Shown here in pieces: positions 16,783 through 25,539 of a DNA stretch of 64,000 bases; within the stretch, counting starts at the first letter, position 1, and each line of letters starts with the position of its first letter. Location: assembly GCA_035275405.1 (NCBI GenBank), contig DATEMU010000007.1:124001-188000 (forward strand), read 5' to 3'. The notes below the pieces were generated by a model. That model worked only from the letters and a program-made list of their open reading frames with translations. It was not told where the DNA came from and searched no databases. Made by a program: the position numbers and the translations under genes. This DNA comes from Phycisphaerae bacterium. GTDB lineage: Bacteria > Planctomycetota > Phycisphaerae > UBA1845 > UTPLA1.

Positions 16783-18459
16783 CTACGACTCCTCGCCGAC
16801 CCACTGATTGATAATCCCTGCGGCCGTAGAGGCGTCTTCCTTCACCATTTGCCCGATCTGTTTGACGATCTGCTGTGTTCGCACCGTGTTCTCGTCGACT
16901 TCATGCGCCGTCAGGACGCCCTGCAATTCGCGGGCCTCGCCCACTGCCGTCGGTCCGCTTTCCAGCGAACGAAGCGGCGAGACATCCCCTTCCGGCTCCG
17001 CGTACATCCCGACGCTGGGTGCGTCCCACGCCGAAACCGGCGCGCCGCCCGCGGTCGCCGTCGCGGGCATTCCGATCGCCGCCGACGCCTTCCGCGCGAT
17101 CCGCAGCACCATGAACAATCCGCCCAAAGCGAGGAGCCCCAGGCCCGCCTGCGGCCCATAGTCCTTCGCCAGCGCCATTACGCCCGACGGCGCCGCCTGC
17201 GCCGTCGGCTGCGTCCCCGCGGGCGCGTCGTAATACCAATCCACCACCACCTGATCGTCCTTCGTCGCATCGATGAGCGGCTTGACCAGGGCGCGGATCC
17301 GCGGCAACTCTGATGCGGCGACTTTCTCAATCGAACCGCCGCTCTTTGCCGCATCCGGCCCCAGAATCCGCTCCAGGTAACTCCGCGGGACGCTAACCGA
17401 CGCCGACACCCGCTCGACCGATCCGCGCAGCTCGTCCACTACCGTCATCTTGACATCGCGCTTGTTGTTGAACGATGAATCGCTCTCCTCCTTGAGGCTG
17501 GCCGTGCCCGTTCCGCCGTCGGTCAGTCCCGCCCGCGTGTTCGGTCGCACGGACGGCTCGGCCGCCTTCGATCCGCCCGTCATCTCCTCCGTCGTCGTCG
17601 TCTCGCGATCGATGACCGGAGGACCGTACACCTCCTGCTGCGACCGCTCGCTGGCCGAGCGGAGCTTCGCATGGACGTTGACCACCACGCCCTCGATGTG
17701 GCGAAGCTGGTCGGAGAGCTTTCGCATGTAGTGCTCTTCAATGTTCCGCTGCTGTTCCAGGAGTTCCGTCGAAAGCGCCTCGCCGGCCGCCGGCAGGGCG
17801 TACGATCGCTTGCCGTCCGTGATCCGGACGTTTTTGACCTCCAGGCCCGGCACCGCCCCCGCGACGAAACTGGCGATCGCCATAATCCGCTGTTTGTCGA
17901 GTTCCTGCCCCTCCTGCATCGTCAGCGCCACGCTCGCGCTCGATCCATTCTCCCCGCGCCCGAACCCGCGCTTCGGCGGAACCGTAATCAGCACGCGTGC
18001 GTCGTTGATCCCCTGAAACCGCCGCAGGACCGCCGACAATTCGGCTTCCAGCCCGCGCGATTCCAGCCAGCGCGACTTCTGCTCGCCGACGAAGACGCTG
18101 TTCTCCTTGACCAGCACCGCATAACCCAGCGTCGTGTCCGTGGGCAATGCCCCGCGCTCGATCAACAGCGCCTGCATCCGCTGCCGCTCCTCGTCTCCCG
18201 CACGAATCTCGACGCGATCGCCCTGAATGCGCGACGGAATCCCCGCCACCGTCAGCTCGCGCTGCACGCGCTGAATTTCCTCGGCGGTGAACGACTGATC
18301 GAGCAGCGGCGCCCACTCCGGCGCGCCGCCCCACGATATCATCCCCCACATCCCCACGGTCAGCAGCACGATGAGCAGACCGACCGCCACGCGCTGCGAC
18401 GTCGTCGTGCGCTGGAGCCGTTGGCTGACCTGTTTGAATTGTGAACCGAAGAATTCCAT
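16783..18459 (-). CDS. fliF: Flagellar MS-ring protein FliF
   Basis: Inner-membrane ring on which the flagellar motor is built. The 558-residue protein has a first membrane helix near residues 24-46 (VAVGLLIVLLTVGMWGMISW), then the YscJ/FliF ring-building domain (PLLDQSFTAEEIQRVQREL...) and a second ring region, a second membrane helix near 430-455 (AGLGLLALGGLFMVLRIA), and a cytoplasmic tail (VKQIGQMVKEDASTAAGIINQWV) that binds FliG. All expected parts are present. fliG follows downstream after a repeat-bearing gap. Confidence 0.95.
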   Translation of the reverse strand: MEFFGSQFKQVSQRLQRTTTSQRVAVGLLIVLLTVGMWGMISWGGAPEWAPLLDQSFTAEEIQRVQRELTVAGIPSRIQGDRVEIRAGDEERQRMQALLIERGALPTDTTLGYAVLVKENSVFVGEQKSRWLESRGLEAELSAVLRRFQGINDARVLITVPPKRGFGRGENGSSASVALTMQEGQELDKQRIMAIASFVAGAVPGLEVKNVRITDGKRSYALPAAGEALSTELLEQQRNIEEHYMRKLSDQLRHIEGVVVNVHAKLRSASERSQQEVYGPPVIDRETTTTEEMTGGSKAAEPSVRPNTRAGLTDGGTGTASLKEESDSSFNNKRDVKMTVVDELRGSVERVSASVSVPRSYLERILGPDAAKSGGSIEKVAASELPRIRALVKPLIDATKDDQVVVDWYYDAPAGTQPTAQAAPSGVMALAKDYGPQAGLGLLALGGLFMVLRIARKASAAIGMPATATAGGAPVSAWDAPSVGMYAEPEGDVSPLRSLESGPTAVGEARELQGVLTAHEVDENTVRTQQIVKQIGQMVKEDASTAAGIINQWVGEES

Positions 18460-18496
18460 AGCATCCTGCTATCAGCGACCCGCGGGACTCCGCCCC

Positions 18497-18578
18497 GGTG
18501 GGTGGCACGGTCTGGCAGCAGCCAGGCCGTGCGAGTGTGCAACACGGCCTCGCCAAGGGCGAGACCGTGCCACCCAAT
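18497..18578. repeat. REP-like palindromic element, GTGGCACGG family (copy 2)
   Basis: Arms GGGTGGCACGGTCTGGCAGC and GGCGAGACCGTGCCACCC are inverted about a short centre. It lies in the fliE-fliF gap and ends at the fliE stop codon. Confidence 0.88.
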
Positions 18579-18896
18579 CTACACGCGCATCTGCTTCAAC
18601 TCCGTGTACGCGTCCATCAGCTTGTTGCGAATCTCCATCAGCAGATCAAACGCGATCCCGGCCTTCCGGCTCGCGCTGAGCACCTCGGCGACATTGTCCG
18701 TCTGCCCCGTCACCAGCTTCTGGACGCCCTCGTCCGCGCTGGACTGCAACTCATTGACCTTTGCGAGGCTTTCCAGCAGATACGACTGAAAGTCCTTGCC
18801 TCCCGCCGGCGCGACCTTTGCCGCCGGGCCGGTCTGCGTGACCGGCTGGATTGGAGGCAAGGCATTCATCGCGCCGCTGATCGTCACATCCGCCAT
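18579..18896 (-). CDS. fliE: Flagellar hook-basal body complex protein FliE
   Basis: Small adaptor between the MS ring and the rod. The 105-residue product has the typical Pro/Ala-rich N-terminus, then the family core FQSYLLESLAKVNELQSSADEGVQKLVTG and a C-terminal helix with IAFDLLMEIRNKLMDAYTELKQMRV, which matches the conserved end of FliE (…RNKxxxAYxExxxMxV). GGAG precedes the ATG. It stands in the usual order flgB-flgC-fliE-fliF. Confidence 0.94.
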   Translation of the reverse strand: MADVTISGAMNALPPIQPVTQTGPAAKVAPAGGKDFQSYLLESLAKVNELQSSADEGVQKLVTGQTDNVAEVLSASRKAGIAFDLLMEIRNKLMDAYTELKQMRV

Positions 18897-18919
18897 TTAT
18901 CGCTCCGTGCCATTTGTAT

Positions 18920-18941
18920 GGCACAGGCTAATAGCCTGTGC
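18920..18941. repeat. Palindromic element, GGCTAATAGCC family (copy 1)
   Basis: Perfect hairpin GCACAGGCTAATAGCCTGTGC between flgC and fliE. Related copies with CCGG stems are at 22358 and 41900. Confidence 0.85.
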
Positions 18942-18949
18942 AAACTCAC

Positions 18950-19351
18950 TCACGCCAGAATCCGCAGCGTGCTCGCCACGATCGACTTCGTCGCCTCAAA
19001 CGCCGTCACATTCGCCTCATACGCCCGCGCCGCGACCATCGCGTTGATCATCTCTGTCGACGAATCGATGTTCGGATACGCCACATACCCGTCCTTGTCA
19101 GCATCGGGGTGACCGGGATCTTTAACGAGCAGCGGGCTCGTAATCGTGTCCTCAACCACATTCTCAACATGAACACCATCGCCACCCCGACCATCGCCCG
19201 GCGCGAACAGCGCCACCCGCCGCAGGTAAGGCCCGCTCTGACCGTCCGCCCGCCGCGTCGTCTTGGCGTTGGCGATGTTCGCGGCGATCGTGTCCATCTG
19301 GACGCGCTGCGCGACGAGGCCGGAGGTGCTGATATCCAGTGCATTGAACAT
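18950..19351 (-). CDS. flgC: Flagellar basal-body rod protein FlgC
   Basis: Proximal rod subunit. The 133-residue protein opens MFNALDISTSGLVAQRVQMDTIAANIANAKTT, the bacterial rod-protein signature, and ends with the axial helix INAMVAARAYEANVTAFEATKSIVASTLRIL, both typical of FlgC. The motif DGYVAYPNID in the middle is also characteristic. The start lies eight bases beyond the flgB stop. Confidence 0.95.
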   Translation of the reverse strand: MFNALDISTSGLVAQRVQMDTIAANIANAKTTRRADGQSGPYLRRVALFAPGDGRGGDGVHVENVVEDTITSPLLVKDPGHPDADKDGYVAYPNIDSSTEMINAMVAARAYEANVTAFEATKSIVASTLRILA

Positions 19352-19359
19352 GGTCTAAC

Positions 19360-19794
19360 CTAGCTCACTCGGCCGCGAATCGCCTTGGCCAGGCCGTCGA
19401 AGTAGCCCTTGAGCAACTCCGCCGACACCTGGTTCAACATCGCATTCTCGGCCAGTTGCGCCATCTGCCGCTCGATCGACGCGTTCGTGCCATCCTGAAA
19501 CAAGAGGTTCTCCGCCGGATTCTCGCTCGGCGTCACCCCCAACAGTCCCTGGCGATCCACGCGAAACTCTCGCGTCGCTTCCAACTCAAACGCGCCGCCC
19601 GTCTCCTCGCGTTTCTTCGCCGCCTCGGCGAGCGCGCCCTGAAACGCTCCTTCGTCGAGCTGCATTGCCCGGTAGCCCGGCGTCGTGATATTGGCGATAT
19701 TCGTCGCCAGCATCCGCTGCCGCGCCTCCGCGAAGGCCAGCGTCTTTTCCAGCAGCGGGATCGGCCCGCTGTCGGTCAGATTCGGGACATCCAC
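19360..19794 (-). CDS. flgB: Flagellar basal-body rod protein FlgB
   Basis: Proximal rod subunit and first gene of the structural operon. The 144-residue protein has the rod signature QRMLATNIANITTPGYRAMQLD at about residues 27-48 and the C-terminal NAMLNQVSAELLKGYFDGLAKAIRG. The start appears to be GTG at 19794, with AGGAAGG about 14 bases upstream. A consensus sigma-54 promoter stands 44-58 bases upstream, giving a short leader of about 30 bases. Confidence 0.93.
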   Translation of the reverse strand: MDVPNLTDSGPIPLLEKTLAFAEARQRMLATNIANITTPGYRAMQLDEGAFQGALAEAAKKREETGGAFELEATREFRVDRQGLLGVTPSENPAENLLFQDGTNASIERQMAQLAENAMLNQVSAELLKGYFDGLAKAIRGRVS

Positions 19795-19836
19795 GTTCGT
19801 ACCGCTCGCCTTCCTGTTACTATCCGCCCGCGATCC

Positions 19837-19852
19837 AGCAAGCGCCGTGCCA
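19837..19852 (-). promoter_or_regulatory. Sigma-54 (RpoN) promoter of the flgB operon
   Basis: Read on the minus strand, TGGCACGGCGCTTGCT is a full match to the sigma-54 consensus TGGCACR-N4-TTGCW, with GG at 19851-19850 (-24) and GC at 19839-19838 (-12). The start of transcription would be near 19826, about 32 bases ahead of the flgB start. The gene for a sigma-54-dependent activator ends only about 115 bases upstream, which fits control of the hook-basal-body operon by that protein. Confidence 0.85.
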
Positions 19853-19915
19853 CACGGCAGCCCTCATTGAATCGGCGGTAAGTCACTTCTTATCCGAACC
19901 GCGCAGGCGCGGCAG

Positions 19916-19947
19916 GCAAAAGCCGCGCCGCGAGGCGCAGCTTTTGC
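19916..19947. repeat. Hairpin between activator gene and flgB promoter
   Basis: GCAAAAGC and GCTTTTGC arms are separated by a GC-rich centre of 16 bases that can itself pair. It lies between the activator stop codon and the sigma-54 promoter. No T-run follows on either strand, so it is a repeat or weak terminator, not a standard rho-independent one. Confidence 0.6.
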
Positions 19948-19967
19948 GCAAGCCGTCGCCAGATACA

Positions 19968-21356
19968 TCAACCCGCGCGCCGCTGATTCATCGCCGCGAT
20001 GGCCGCCGCCTCTTCGCGCCACTTCTTGAGCTTCATGCCCAGCGTCCGCACGCCGATGCCCAGCGCCTTGGCCGTCTTCTCGCGGTGTCCGTTGAAGCGC
20101 ACGAGCGTCTGTTCGATCAGCGAGCGCTCCATGTCTTCCATCATGTGTCCCGGTCGCAGCGAACGGCTCGCGCCCTCGGCGCCCGCCCCGCTGGACAACC
20201 ACGGTTCAATGAGCGGCGCGTCGATCTCCGCATCCTGGCAGAGCACGACCGCCCGCTCGCAGATGTTCTCCAGCTCGCGGACGTTGCCGGGCCAGTGATA
20301 GCTCTCGAGCATCGTCATCGCCCGCGGGGAGATCCTTCGCGGCTCGCCGCCCTCGCGGCGGCTGATCCGCCGGAGAAAGTACGCGACCAGTTCCGGAATA
20401 TCCTCGCGCCGATCGCGCAGCGGCGGCAGCATCACCGGCAAAACGCTCACGCGGAAGAACAGGTCTTCGCGGAAGCGCCGCCGCGCCACCCAGTCCGTCA
20501 AATCGCGATTGGTTGTGACGACCACGCGAACGTCGGCGAACTGCGCGACGCTGCTGCCCACGCGCTCATACTGCCGCTCCTGCAACACCCGCAGCAGTTT
20601 GGATTGCACCGGCAATGACACTTCGCTGATCTCATCCAGCAGCAGCGTCCCGCCCTCGGCCAACTCGAACCGCCCCTTGCGCAGCCGGTCCGCCCCGGTG
20701 AACGCTCCACGCTCATGCCCGAACAACTCGCTCTCCAGCAGCGTCGCCGACAGCGCCGCGCAATTGACGCACAGCATCGGTCGACCTGCCCGCGGCGAGG
20801 CTGCATGAATCGCCCGCGCCACCAGTTCCTTGCCCGTGCCGCTCTCGCCCTGGATGAGCACCGTCGCCTGACTCTTGGCCACGCGCTCCAGTTGCGACCG
20901 CACCTGCCGCATCGCCCGGCTGGACCCGACGAGTTCCGCGTCGCCTTCCAGATCGTGCAGCGACAAGCGCAGCGCCTCGTTCTCGCCGCGCAGCCGGTTC
21001 ATCGCCGCCGCCCGCTCAATGACCATCCCGATCGCCTCGGCCTCGAACGGCTTCTGGATATAGTCGAACGCCCCGAGCTTCATCGCCTCGACCGCCGTCG
21101 GCACACTTGCGTACGCCGTCATGAGCACGAACGGCGTCTCCACGCCGCGGCCTTTGAGCGTCCGCAACACGTCAATGCCGTCCATGCCCGGCATCTTCAG
21201 ATCGCTGACGATCGCGTCGAACCGCGTCGGCGTGACCTCCGCCACCGCCTGCTGCGGGTCGGCGTACGCGGCCACCTCGTGGCCCGCCACGCCCAGAATA
21301 TCCCGCAATGAATCCCGCATGACATCCTTGTCGTCGATAATGCACACTCGCGCCAT
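19968..21356 (-). CDS. Sigma-54-dependent response regulator (NtrC/FlgR type)
   Basis: A 462-residue transcription activator in three parts. The receiver domain (1-120) has the acidic pair in CIIDDKD, phospho-acceptor Asp in VSDLKMPGMDG (about residue 53) and Lys in IQKPF. The AAA+ domain has Walker A GESGTGKELVARAIH, the sigma-54 contact loop GHERGAFTGA, Walker B GGTLLLDEI and the arginine-rich sensor region WPGNVRELEN. The C-terminal Fis-type helix-turn-helix is near 415-450 (EQTLVRFNGHREKTAKALGIGVRTLGMKLKKW). Placed after a histidine kinase and just ahead of the flgB sigma-54 promoter, it is very probably the flagellar master activator. Confidence 0.95.
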   Translation of the reverse strand: MARVCIIDDKDVMRDSLRDILGVAGHEVAAYADPQQAVAEVTPTRFDAIVSDLKMPGMDGIDVLRTLKGRGVETPFVLMTAYASVPTAVEAMKLGAFDYIQKPFEAEAIGMVIERAAAMNRLRGENEALRLSLHDLEGDAELVGSSRAMRQVRSQLERVAKSQATVLIQGESGTGKELVARAIHAASPRAGRPMLCVNCAALSATLLESELFGHERGAFTGADRLRKGRFELAEGGTLLLDEISEVSLPVQSKLLRVLQERQYERVGSSVAQFADVRVVVTTNRDLTDWVARRRFREDLFFRVSVLPVMLPPLRDRREDIPELVAYFLRRISRREGGEPRRISPRAMTMLESYHWPGNVRELENICERAVVLCQDAEIDAPLIEPWLSSGAGAEGASRSLRPGHMMEDMERSLIEQTLVRFNGHREKTAKALGIGVRTLGMKLKKWREEAAAIAAMNQRRAG

Positions 21357-21427
21357 CTGTAGTGCTCCATCACTTGTGCGGCGCTTCGCCGGTCGGACCG
21401 GACCGCGCGAGTTGCGCCGCGTTGTTT

Positions 21428-22351
21428 CTATTTCTCGCTCACCACGAGGGGTCCTTCATCCTCGTCCGCTGTTTCTTCGTACCGTGGCGGTCTCGCCGCC
21501 GAAGCCGCTTCCGCTCCCGGTAGCCAGATCACAAACCTCGCCCCGCCTTCGTTTCGATTGCCCGCGCGGATCGTCCCGCCGTGCGCCTCGACAATCTGAT
21601 GCACGATCGCCAATCCCAAGCCCGTCCCCTGCGCCTTCGTCGTAAAGAACGGATTGAAGATCCGATCGAGATCGTCCCTGGGAATGCCCGGCCCGCTGTC
21701 CCAGACCTCGATCTCCGCCCCGTCCGACTTGAGCCGCGCTGAAAGCCAGGCCGTCCCCTTCTCACCCGCCGCCTGCACGGCATTCATCAACAGATTGAGC
21801 AGTGCCTGCCCCAGTCGCTCTGAATCGCAATACAGCGCGCACTCCCCCGCCTTCGGCTCGATGATCAACTGGCACCGGCATTGATCGGCCCACGGTTCGA
21901 TCGAGGTATCCAGCCCCGGCAGCAAATCCGCCATGCGGCACGCATGCCGTTGCAGCGGTCGCTCCTGCGCGAAATCGAGAATGTCCGACACCAGCCGCTC
22001 CAGCGTTCGCACGCCGATCGTGATCTTCGCCGCCGCGCCATGCGCCGGCGACGCCGCGTCCAATTCCCGTTCGAGCATCGACGAATACAGGGCGATCCCG
22101 CCGAGCGGATTGCGTATCTCGTGCGCCAGCCCCGCCGCCATCTCCCCCAGCGCCGCCAGCCGATCGCGCCGCCGCAACTCCATGTTCTTCTGTCGCAGCT
22201 CGTCGTGCAGCCGCGCGACCTCGCGCTCCAGCCGCTCATGCGCCTCCTTGAGCCGCTCGGTCACCTCGTTGTAAGACGAGATGATCCCCGCGAGTTCGCG
22301 CTCGCGCTGGCTGATCTCGGCCGGTCTTTCCATCGTCTCAATCATTTGCAT
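21428..22351 (-). CDS. Cytosolic sensor histidine kinase, partner of the sigma-54 activator
   Basis: Soluble kinase of about 307 residues without membrane segments. A coiled coil (about 15-65) leads into the dimerisation/phospho-acceptor helix LAHEIRNPLGGIALYSSML (H box), then the ATPase domain with N box LLNLLMNAVQAAG, G1 DSGPGIPRDDLDRIFNPFFTTK and G2 GTGLGLAIVHQIVEAHGG. Lack of a sensor domain resembles FlgS/NtrB-type kinases that respond to flagellar assembly state. Several in-frame ATGs exist (22363, 22351, 22345, 22333); the first lies in a palindromic repeat, so 22351 or later is preferred. It lies 71 bp ahead of the activator gene. Confidence 0.9.
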   Translation of the reverse strand: MQMIETMERPAEISQRERELAGIISSYNEVTERLKEAHERLEREVARLHDELRQKNMELRRRDRLAALGEMAAGLAHEIRNPLGGIALYSSMLERELDAASPAHGAAAKITIGVRTLERLVSDILDFAQERPLQRHACRMADLLPGLDTSIEPWADQCRCQLIIEPKAGECALYCDSERLGQALLNLLMNAVQAAGEKGTAWLSARLKSDGAEIEVWDSGPGIPRDDLDRIFNPFFTTKAQGTGLGLAIVHQIVEAHGGTIRAGNRNEGGARFVIWLPGAEAASAARPPRYEETADEDEGPLVVSEK

Positions 22352-22357
22352 CTCGTG

Positions 22358-22380
22358 TGGCACCGGCTAATAGCCGGTGC
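22358..22380. repeat. Palindromic element, GGCTAATAGCC family (copy 2)
   Basis: Hairpin GCACCGGCTAATAGCCGGTGC directly upstream of the kinase gene; it overlaps the longest possible kinase start. Confidence 0.88.
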
Positions 22381-22396
22381 GAATCCTAAAAAATCT

Positions 22397-22861
22397 CTAC
22401 GCCTCCGCATCCGCCATCCGCGACCGCGCCGTCGCTCCCGCCGCCGCATACGCCGCGCCCGCCCGCGCGCCCGCATCCACCGTCGCCAATTCTTTCATCA
22501 TCCCCTGACGCCGCGCCGTCAGCGCCGCCGTGTCGTGGTTGTCGCTCTGCAAGATCGATCCCAGAGCCGCATTCGCCTCTTCCAGCAGCTCCGCCACCTG
22601 CCGCCGCCGCGGCTCATCCAGACCGCCGTACACCGTCGTCCACTCGCTGCGATACGGCGCCAGCCGCGCGTTCACCCCGACCAGACCGTCCACCAGTCTC
22701 TGCCGCTCCGTCAATAAGGAGAGCAGCGGCTGCGGGTCATCCTGTACCACCAATCCCCGCTGCCGATCCGCCAGAAGCCGCAGCCGCCCGTACAACCCGC
22801 GCTGCTCTTCCAGCAAACCGATCAACGCCGTCACATCCCGTGTCTCGCCTGCCGCTACCAT
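22397..22861 (-). CDS. FlgN-like flagellar export chaperone
   Basis: A 154-residue all-helical protein. The pattern of an early helix (LIGLLEEQRGLYGRLRLLADRQRGLV), an LL-rich turn (PLLSLLTERQRLVDGLVGVNARLAPY) and a later long helix fits FlgN, the chaperone that brings the hook-filament junction proteins FlgK and FlgL to the export gate. FlgN proteins are poorly conserved, so the assignment rests on pattern, length and position in the cluster. The C-terminus is Ala-rich. Confidence 0.6.
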   Translation of the reverse strand: MVAAGETRDVTALIGLLEEQRGLYGRLRLLADRQRGLVVQDDPQPLLSLLTERQRLVDGLVGVNARLAPYRSEWTTVYGGLDEPRRRQVAELLEEANAALGSILQSDNHDTAALTARRQGMMKELATVDAGARAGAAYAAAGATARSRMADAEA

Positions 22862-22894
22862 CTGCGATCTCCCGATTCTCGCCGCGGGCCGCCG

Positions 22895-25246
22895 CTACGA
22901 CGCCCCGCTCACTTCCAGCCGGCTCACCAACGCTTCCCAATACGCCTTCGGTCGCATCCCCTTCCGCTCGTCAAACGCCGACGCCGGCGTCTTCTTCAAC
23001 AACCATCCCAACCTCGCCAGCGTGCTGCGGGCTTCTTGCGCCTGCCCCAGCCGCTGATGGCATTGCACAATTTGAAGTGTCGCCGACACCGCCGCCGGCC
23101 GGTTCTCGAATCGCCACGCCGCTTCCCGATACGCCTCGATCGCCGCCGCATAACGCCCCAGGTCAAAGAGGCAGTCCCCGCGATACTGATAACCCGCTTC
23201 AAGCTGCGCCTTTTCCACGTCGGACAGCGAATCCGCATCATGCGGCGCCAGCGCCGCGATCACGTCCTCCATCAACTCCAGCGCCCGCGCCAGTCGCCGC
23301 TCGACCTCCTGCAACCCCGATTGGCGCGCCTGTGTGCTCGGCTGCGACGTCGCGACCGCGCGCAACGCCCCCGCGCTCTGCCGATACGCGTCTCCCAGTT
23401 GAAACTTCAGCCGCGGCATCTCCGGATCGTCGGGATAAAACGCGACGGCATCCTCCAGCCGCCGGATCGCCTTCTCGAAGTGGTTCGGCACTTCCTCGTC
23501 GCTCGCCCGGCTGTAGTAATCCGCCAATAAAATCAGGGACTTCCGATACTCGATCGCCTGCGGAGAAAACAGCGGCTGCGGCCCGGCGTCATCCACCACG
23601 CTGAGGAGCAGTTCGACGCCGCGCTGCGTCCCCGCGCCCCCCTGCGCCAGATAACACTCCGCCAGCGGCACGACCGAGCGCAGCGCATCCGGTAGCCGCG
23701 GATAAGACTGCATCACCAGTTCATACGTCGCGATCGCACGCGCCGTCCGCCCCTCCGCCCGACACGCCTCCGCCAGTCGATACAGCGCCCCCGCGCGCCC
23801 CGGGTAGTTCGGAAACTCCGCCGTCAGCCGCGCCAGCACGTCCACCATCTTCTGCAAATGCCCCGCCGATTCGAAATCGTCCGCCGCCATCTCCAGCGCC
23901 GTCGGTCGCTCTGCATCACCCGTCGTCCGCAAGTCGGCCCGCTCCAGGTGCAGCCCCGCCGCCTCGGCGTAATGCTGCTGCGCCTTCGCCGCATCCGACC
24001 CCGCCGCCCGCGCCATCTCCTCCAGCGCCCCCGCAACCCGCACCAGATAGGACCCGCGCAGCGCCGCCTCATCCGACCCCACCAACTGCATCGCCAGCCG
24101 CAGGTAATCGACCCCCAACTCCAGCCGCCCGCCCTGTATCAACAACTCGCCGATCGTCGTGATCGCCGCGCGCACCACGCCGCAATCCAGCGCCCGCGAC
24201 CGCTCCTTGCCGATCAGCCGCTCTTTCAGTTCGCCAAACGCCTCCAGCGCCCTCTCATAGCGCGCCAGCGCCGCCAGGCACTCCGCCCGCCCCACCGCGC
24301 ACAAATCGTGCAATTCCCCGCTCTGAAACGACCGCAAGACTTCCAGATAAAACGACAACGCCAATTGCGGCCGATCGTCCTCCTGTTGCAGCCGCCCCAA
24401 AAGCCATCCCGCCTTGCCCCACAGCTCGTCGCGCGACCGCCACTCATTCCGCAGACTTCGCAGCGCCTGCTCCGCCTCGCCGCGCAGCCCCGCCTCGCGC
24501 AGGCACAACGCCTCCAGATACCGCACCGCGATTCGCTCCTCCGTACCCGCCAGCCGCGACCGCGCCTTCTCGATCAGGCTCATGGCCGCCGCCGTATCGC
24601 CGCCGTCGAGCAGCGCCTGCACCTTCTGCTCCAGCGCCCACACCACATTGCCTGCCGAAGCGCCCTCGTCCGCGAGGATCGCATCCACCTCTCCCATCAA
24701 CTCCGCCGTCATCGACCCACGGGCCAGTTGCATCTCCACCAACTGCCGCCGCACGCGATCAGCCTTCGCCGGTCTCCCCTCCAGCGCCCGCCGATAGGCC
24801 TCCACCGCCGAATCGTCCTGCTCCGACCAGCGATACGCATCGCCCAGGCCGATCCAGTCGCTCGCCGCGAGGGCGATCCCCAGCCGCAGCGCCTTCTCGA
24901 AATGCGTCACGATCGCCCCGACGTTCCGCGTGTTGTGCAAGGTGTAATCCGACTCGGCGCGATAGATCGTCTGCGCCAGCAGCCGGTGAAACTCCGCCCG
25001 CTCCGCCGCCGAGCGCTCCGGCTTGGCCAGCAGGTCCAGCAGATACGCATTTGCCCGCGCGTCCGCCCCCGCCGCCTGCAACCGATGGACCCGCTCGATC
25101 TCCACCGCGAACGACGTGGGGACATGCGACTTGAACATGTGCCGCAGGCCGCCGACCAGCAATACCACGCCCACCACCAGCGCCGGAACCTGCCATCGCC
25201 CCGACAGCGTCTCTCGAATCGGAAGTAATCTCGCCGCCGCACTCAT
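22895..25246 (-). CDS. Large membrane-anchored TPR protein at the head of the flagellar cluster
   Basis: A 783-residue protein with one N-terminal membrane helix (VPALVVGVVLLVGGLRHMF, about 22-40) and an otherwise entirely helical-repeat body, recognised as TPR-like pairs such as ALCLREAGLRGEAEQAL, YQYRGDCLFDLGRYAAAIEAYREA and LYRLAEACRAEGRTARAIATYELV. Its body probably lies in the periplasm, if the N-terminus is inside. ATG 25246 is preferred; a start at 25312 would put a charged tail before the membrane helix and run through a dispersed repeat. Located 33 bp ahead of the FlgN-like gene, it may be cotranscribed with flagellar regulators. It is not a known flagellar component. Confidence 0.65.
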   Translation of the reverse strand: MSAAARLLPIRETLSGRWQVPALVVGVVLLVGGLRHMFKSHVPTSFAVEIERVHRLQAAGADARANAYLLDLLAKPERSAAERAEFHRLLAQTIYRAESDYTLHNTRNVGAIVTHFEKALRLGIALAASDWIGLGDAYRWSEQDDSAVEAYRRALEGRPAKADRVRRQLVEMQLARGSMTAELMGEVDAILADEGASAGNVVWALEQKVQALLDGGDTAAAMSLIEKARSRLAGTEERIAVRYLEALCLREAGLRGEAEQALRSLRNEWRSRDELWGKAGWLLGRLQQEDDRPQLALSFYLEVLRSFQSGELHDLCAVGRAECLAALARYERALEAFGELKERLIGKERSRALDCGVVRAAITTIGELLIQGGRLELGVDYLRLAMQLVGSDEAALRGSYLVRVAGALEEMARAAGSDAAKAQQHYAEAAGLHLERADLRTTGDAERPTALEMAADDFESAGHLQKMVDVLARLTAEFPNYPGRAGALYRLAEACRAEGRTARAIATYELVMQSYPRLPDALRSVVPLAECYLAQGGAGTQRGVELLLSVVDDAGPQPLFSPQAIEYRKSLILLADYYSRASDEEVPNHFEKAIRRLEDAVAFYPDDPEMPRLKFQLGDAYRQSAGALRAVATSQPSTQARQSGLQEVERRLARALELMEDVIAALAPHDADSLSDVEKAQLEAGYQYRGDCLFDLGRYAAAIEAYREAAWRFENRPAAVSATLQIVQCHQRLGQAQEARSTLARLGWLLKKTPASAFDERKGMRPKAYWEALVSRLEVSGAS

Positions 25247-25258
25247 CACAGTCTCTTC

Positions 25259-25280
25259 CGTAGGGCGGGCTCTGACCGCC
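25259..25280. repeat. Short dispersed repeat (inverted copy of the 8050 element)
   Basis: CGTAGGGCGGGCTCTGACCGCC, immediately upstream of the TPR gene; reverse complement of the word at the end of flgE. The rest of 25281-25539 holds no recognisable gene. Confidence 0.6.
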
Positions 25281-25539
25281 GATTTCGCTCCCGCAACTCT
25301 CGCCATTCGCACCTCGCGATCCGGCGGTCCTTGCCGAGCGAAACACCCATCGGCTGAAAGTGCCGAAGAGCTTGCGGCCTATAAAAAGGATTTCCCGCCG
25401 ATTTCGACGACGCCTCGGCGACTCGTGCGCGGCCCCATCGCGAACCTGTTCACCAATCGTTTCAGCCCAGCCGCGCGGGTGGCGACTTCCGAAATGACTT
25501 TCAATGCTGCCGCGCGGTCACACTCCACCGACCGACGCT

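Noticed and set aside
18500..18520. TGGCAC words in REP elements as further sigma-54 sites
   Set aside because: No TTGC follows at the right distance in these copies; only the flgB site fits the consensus.
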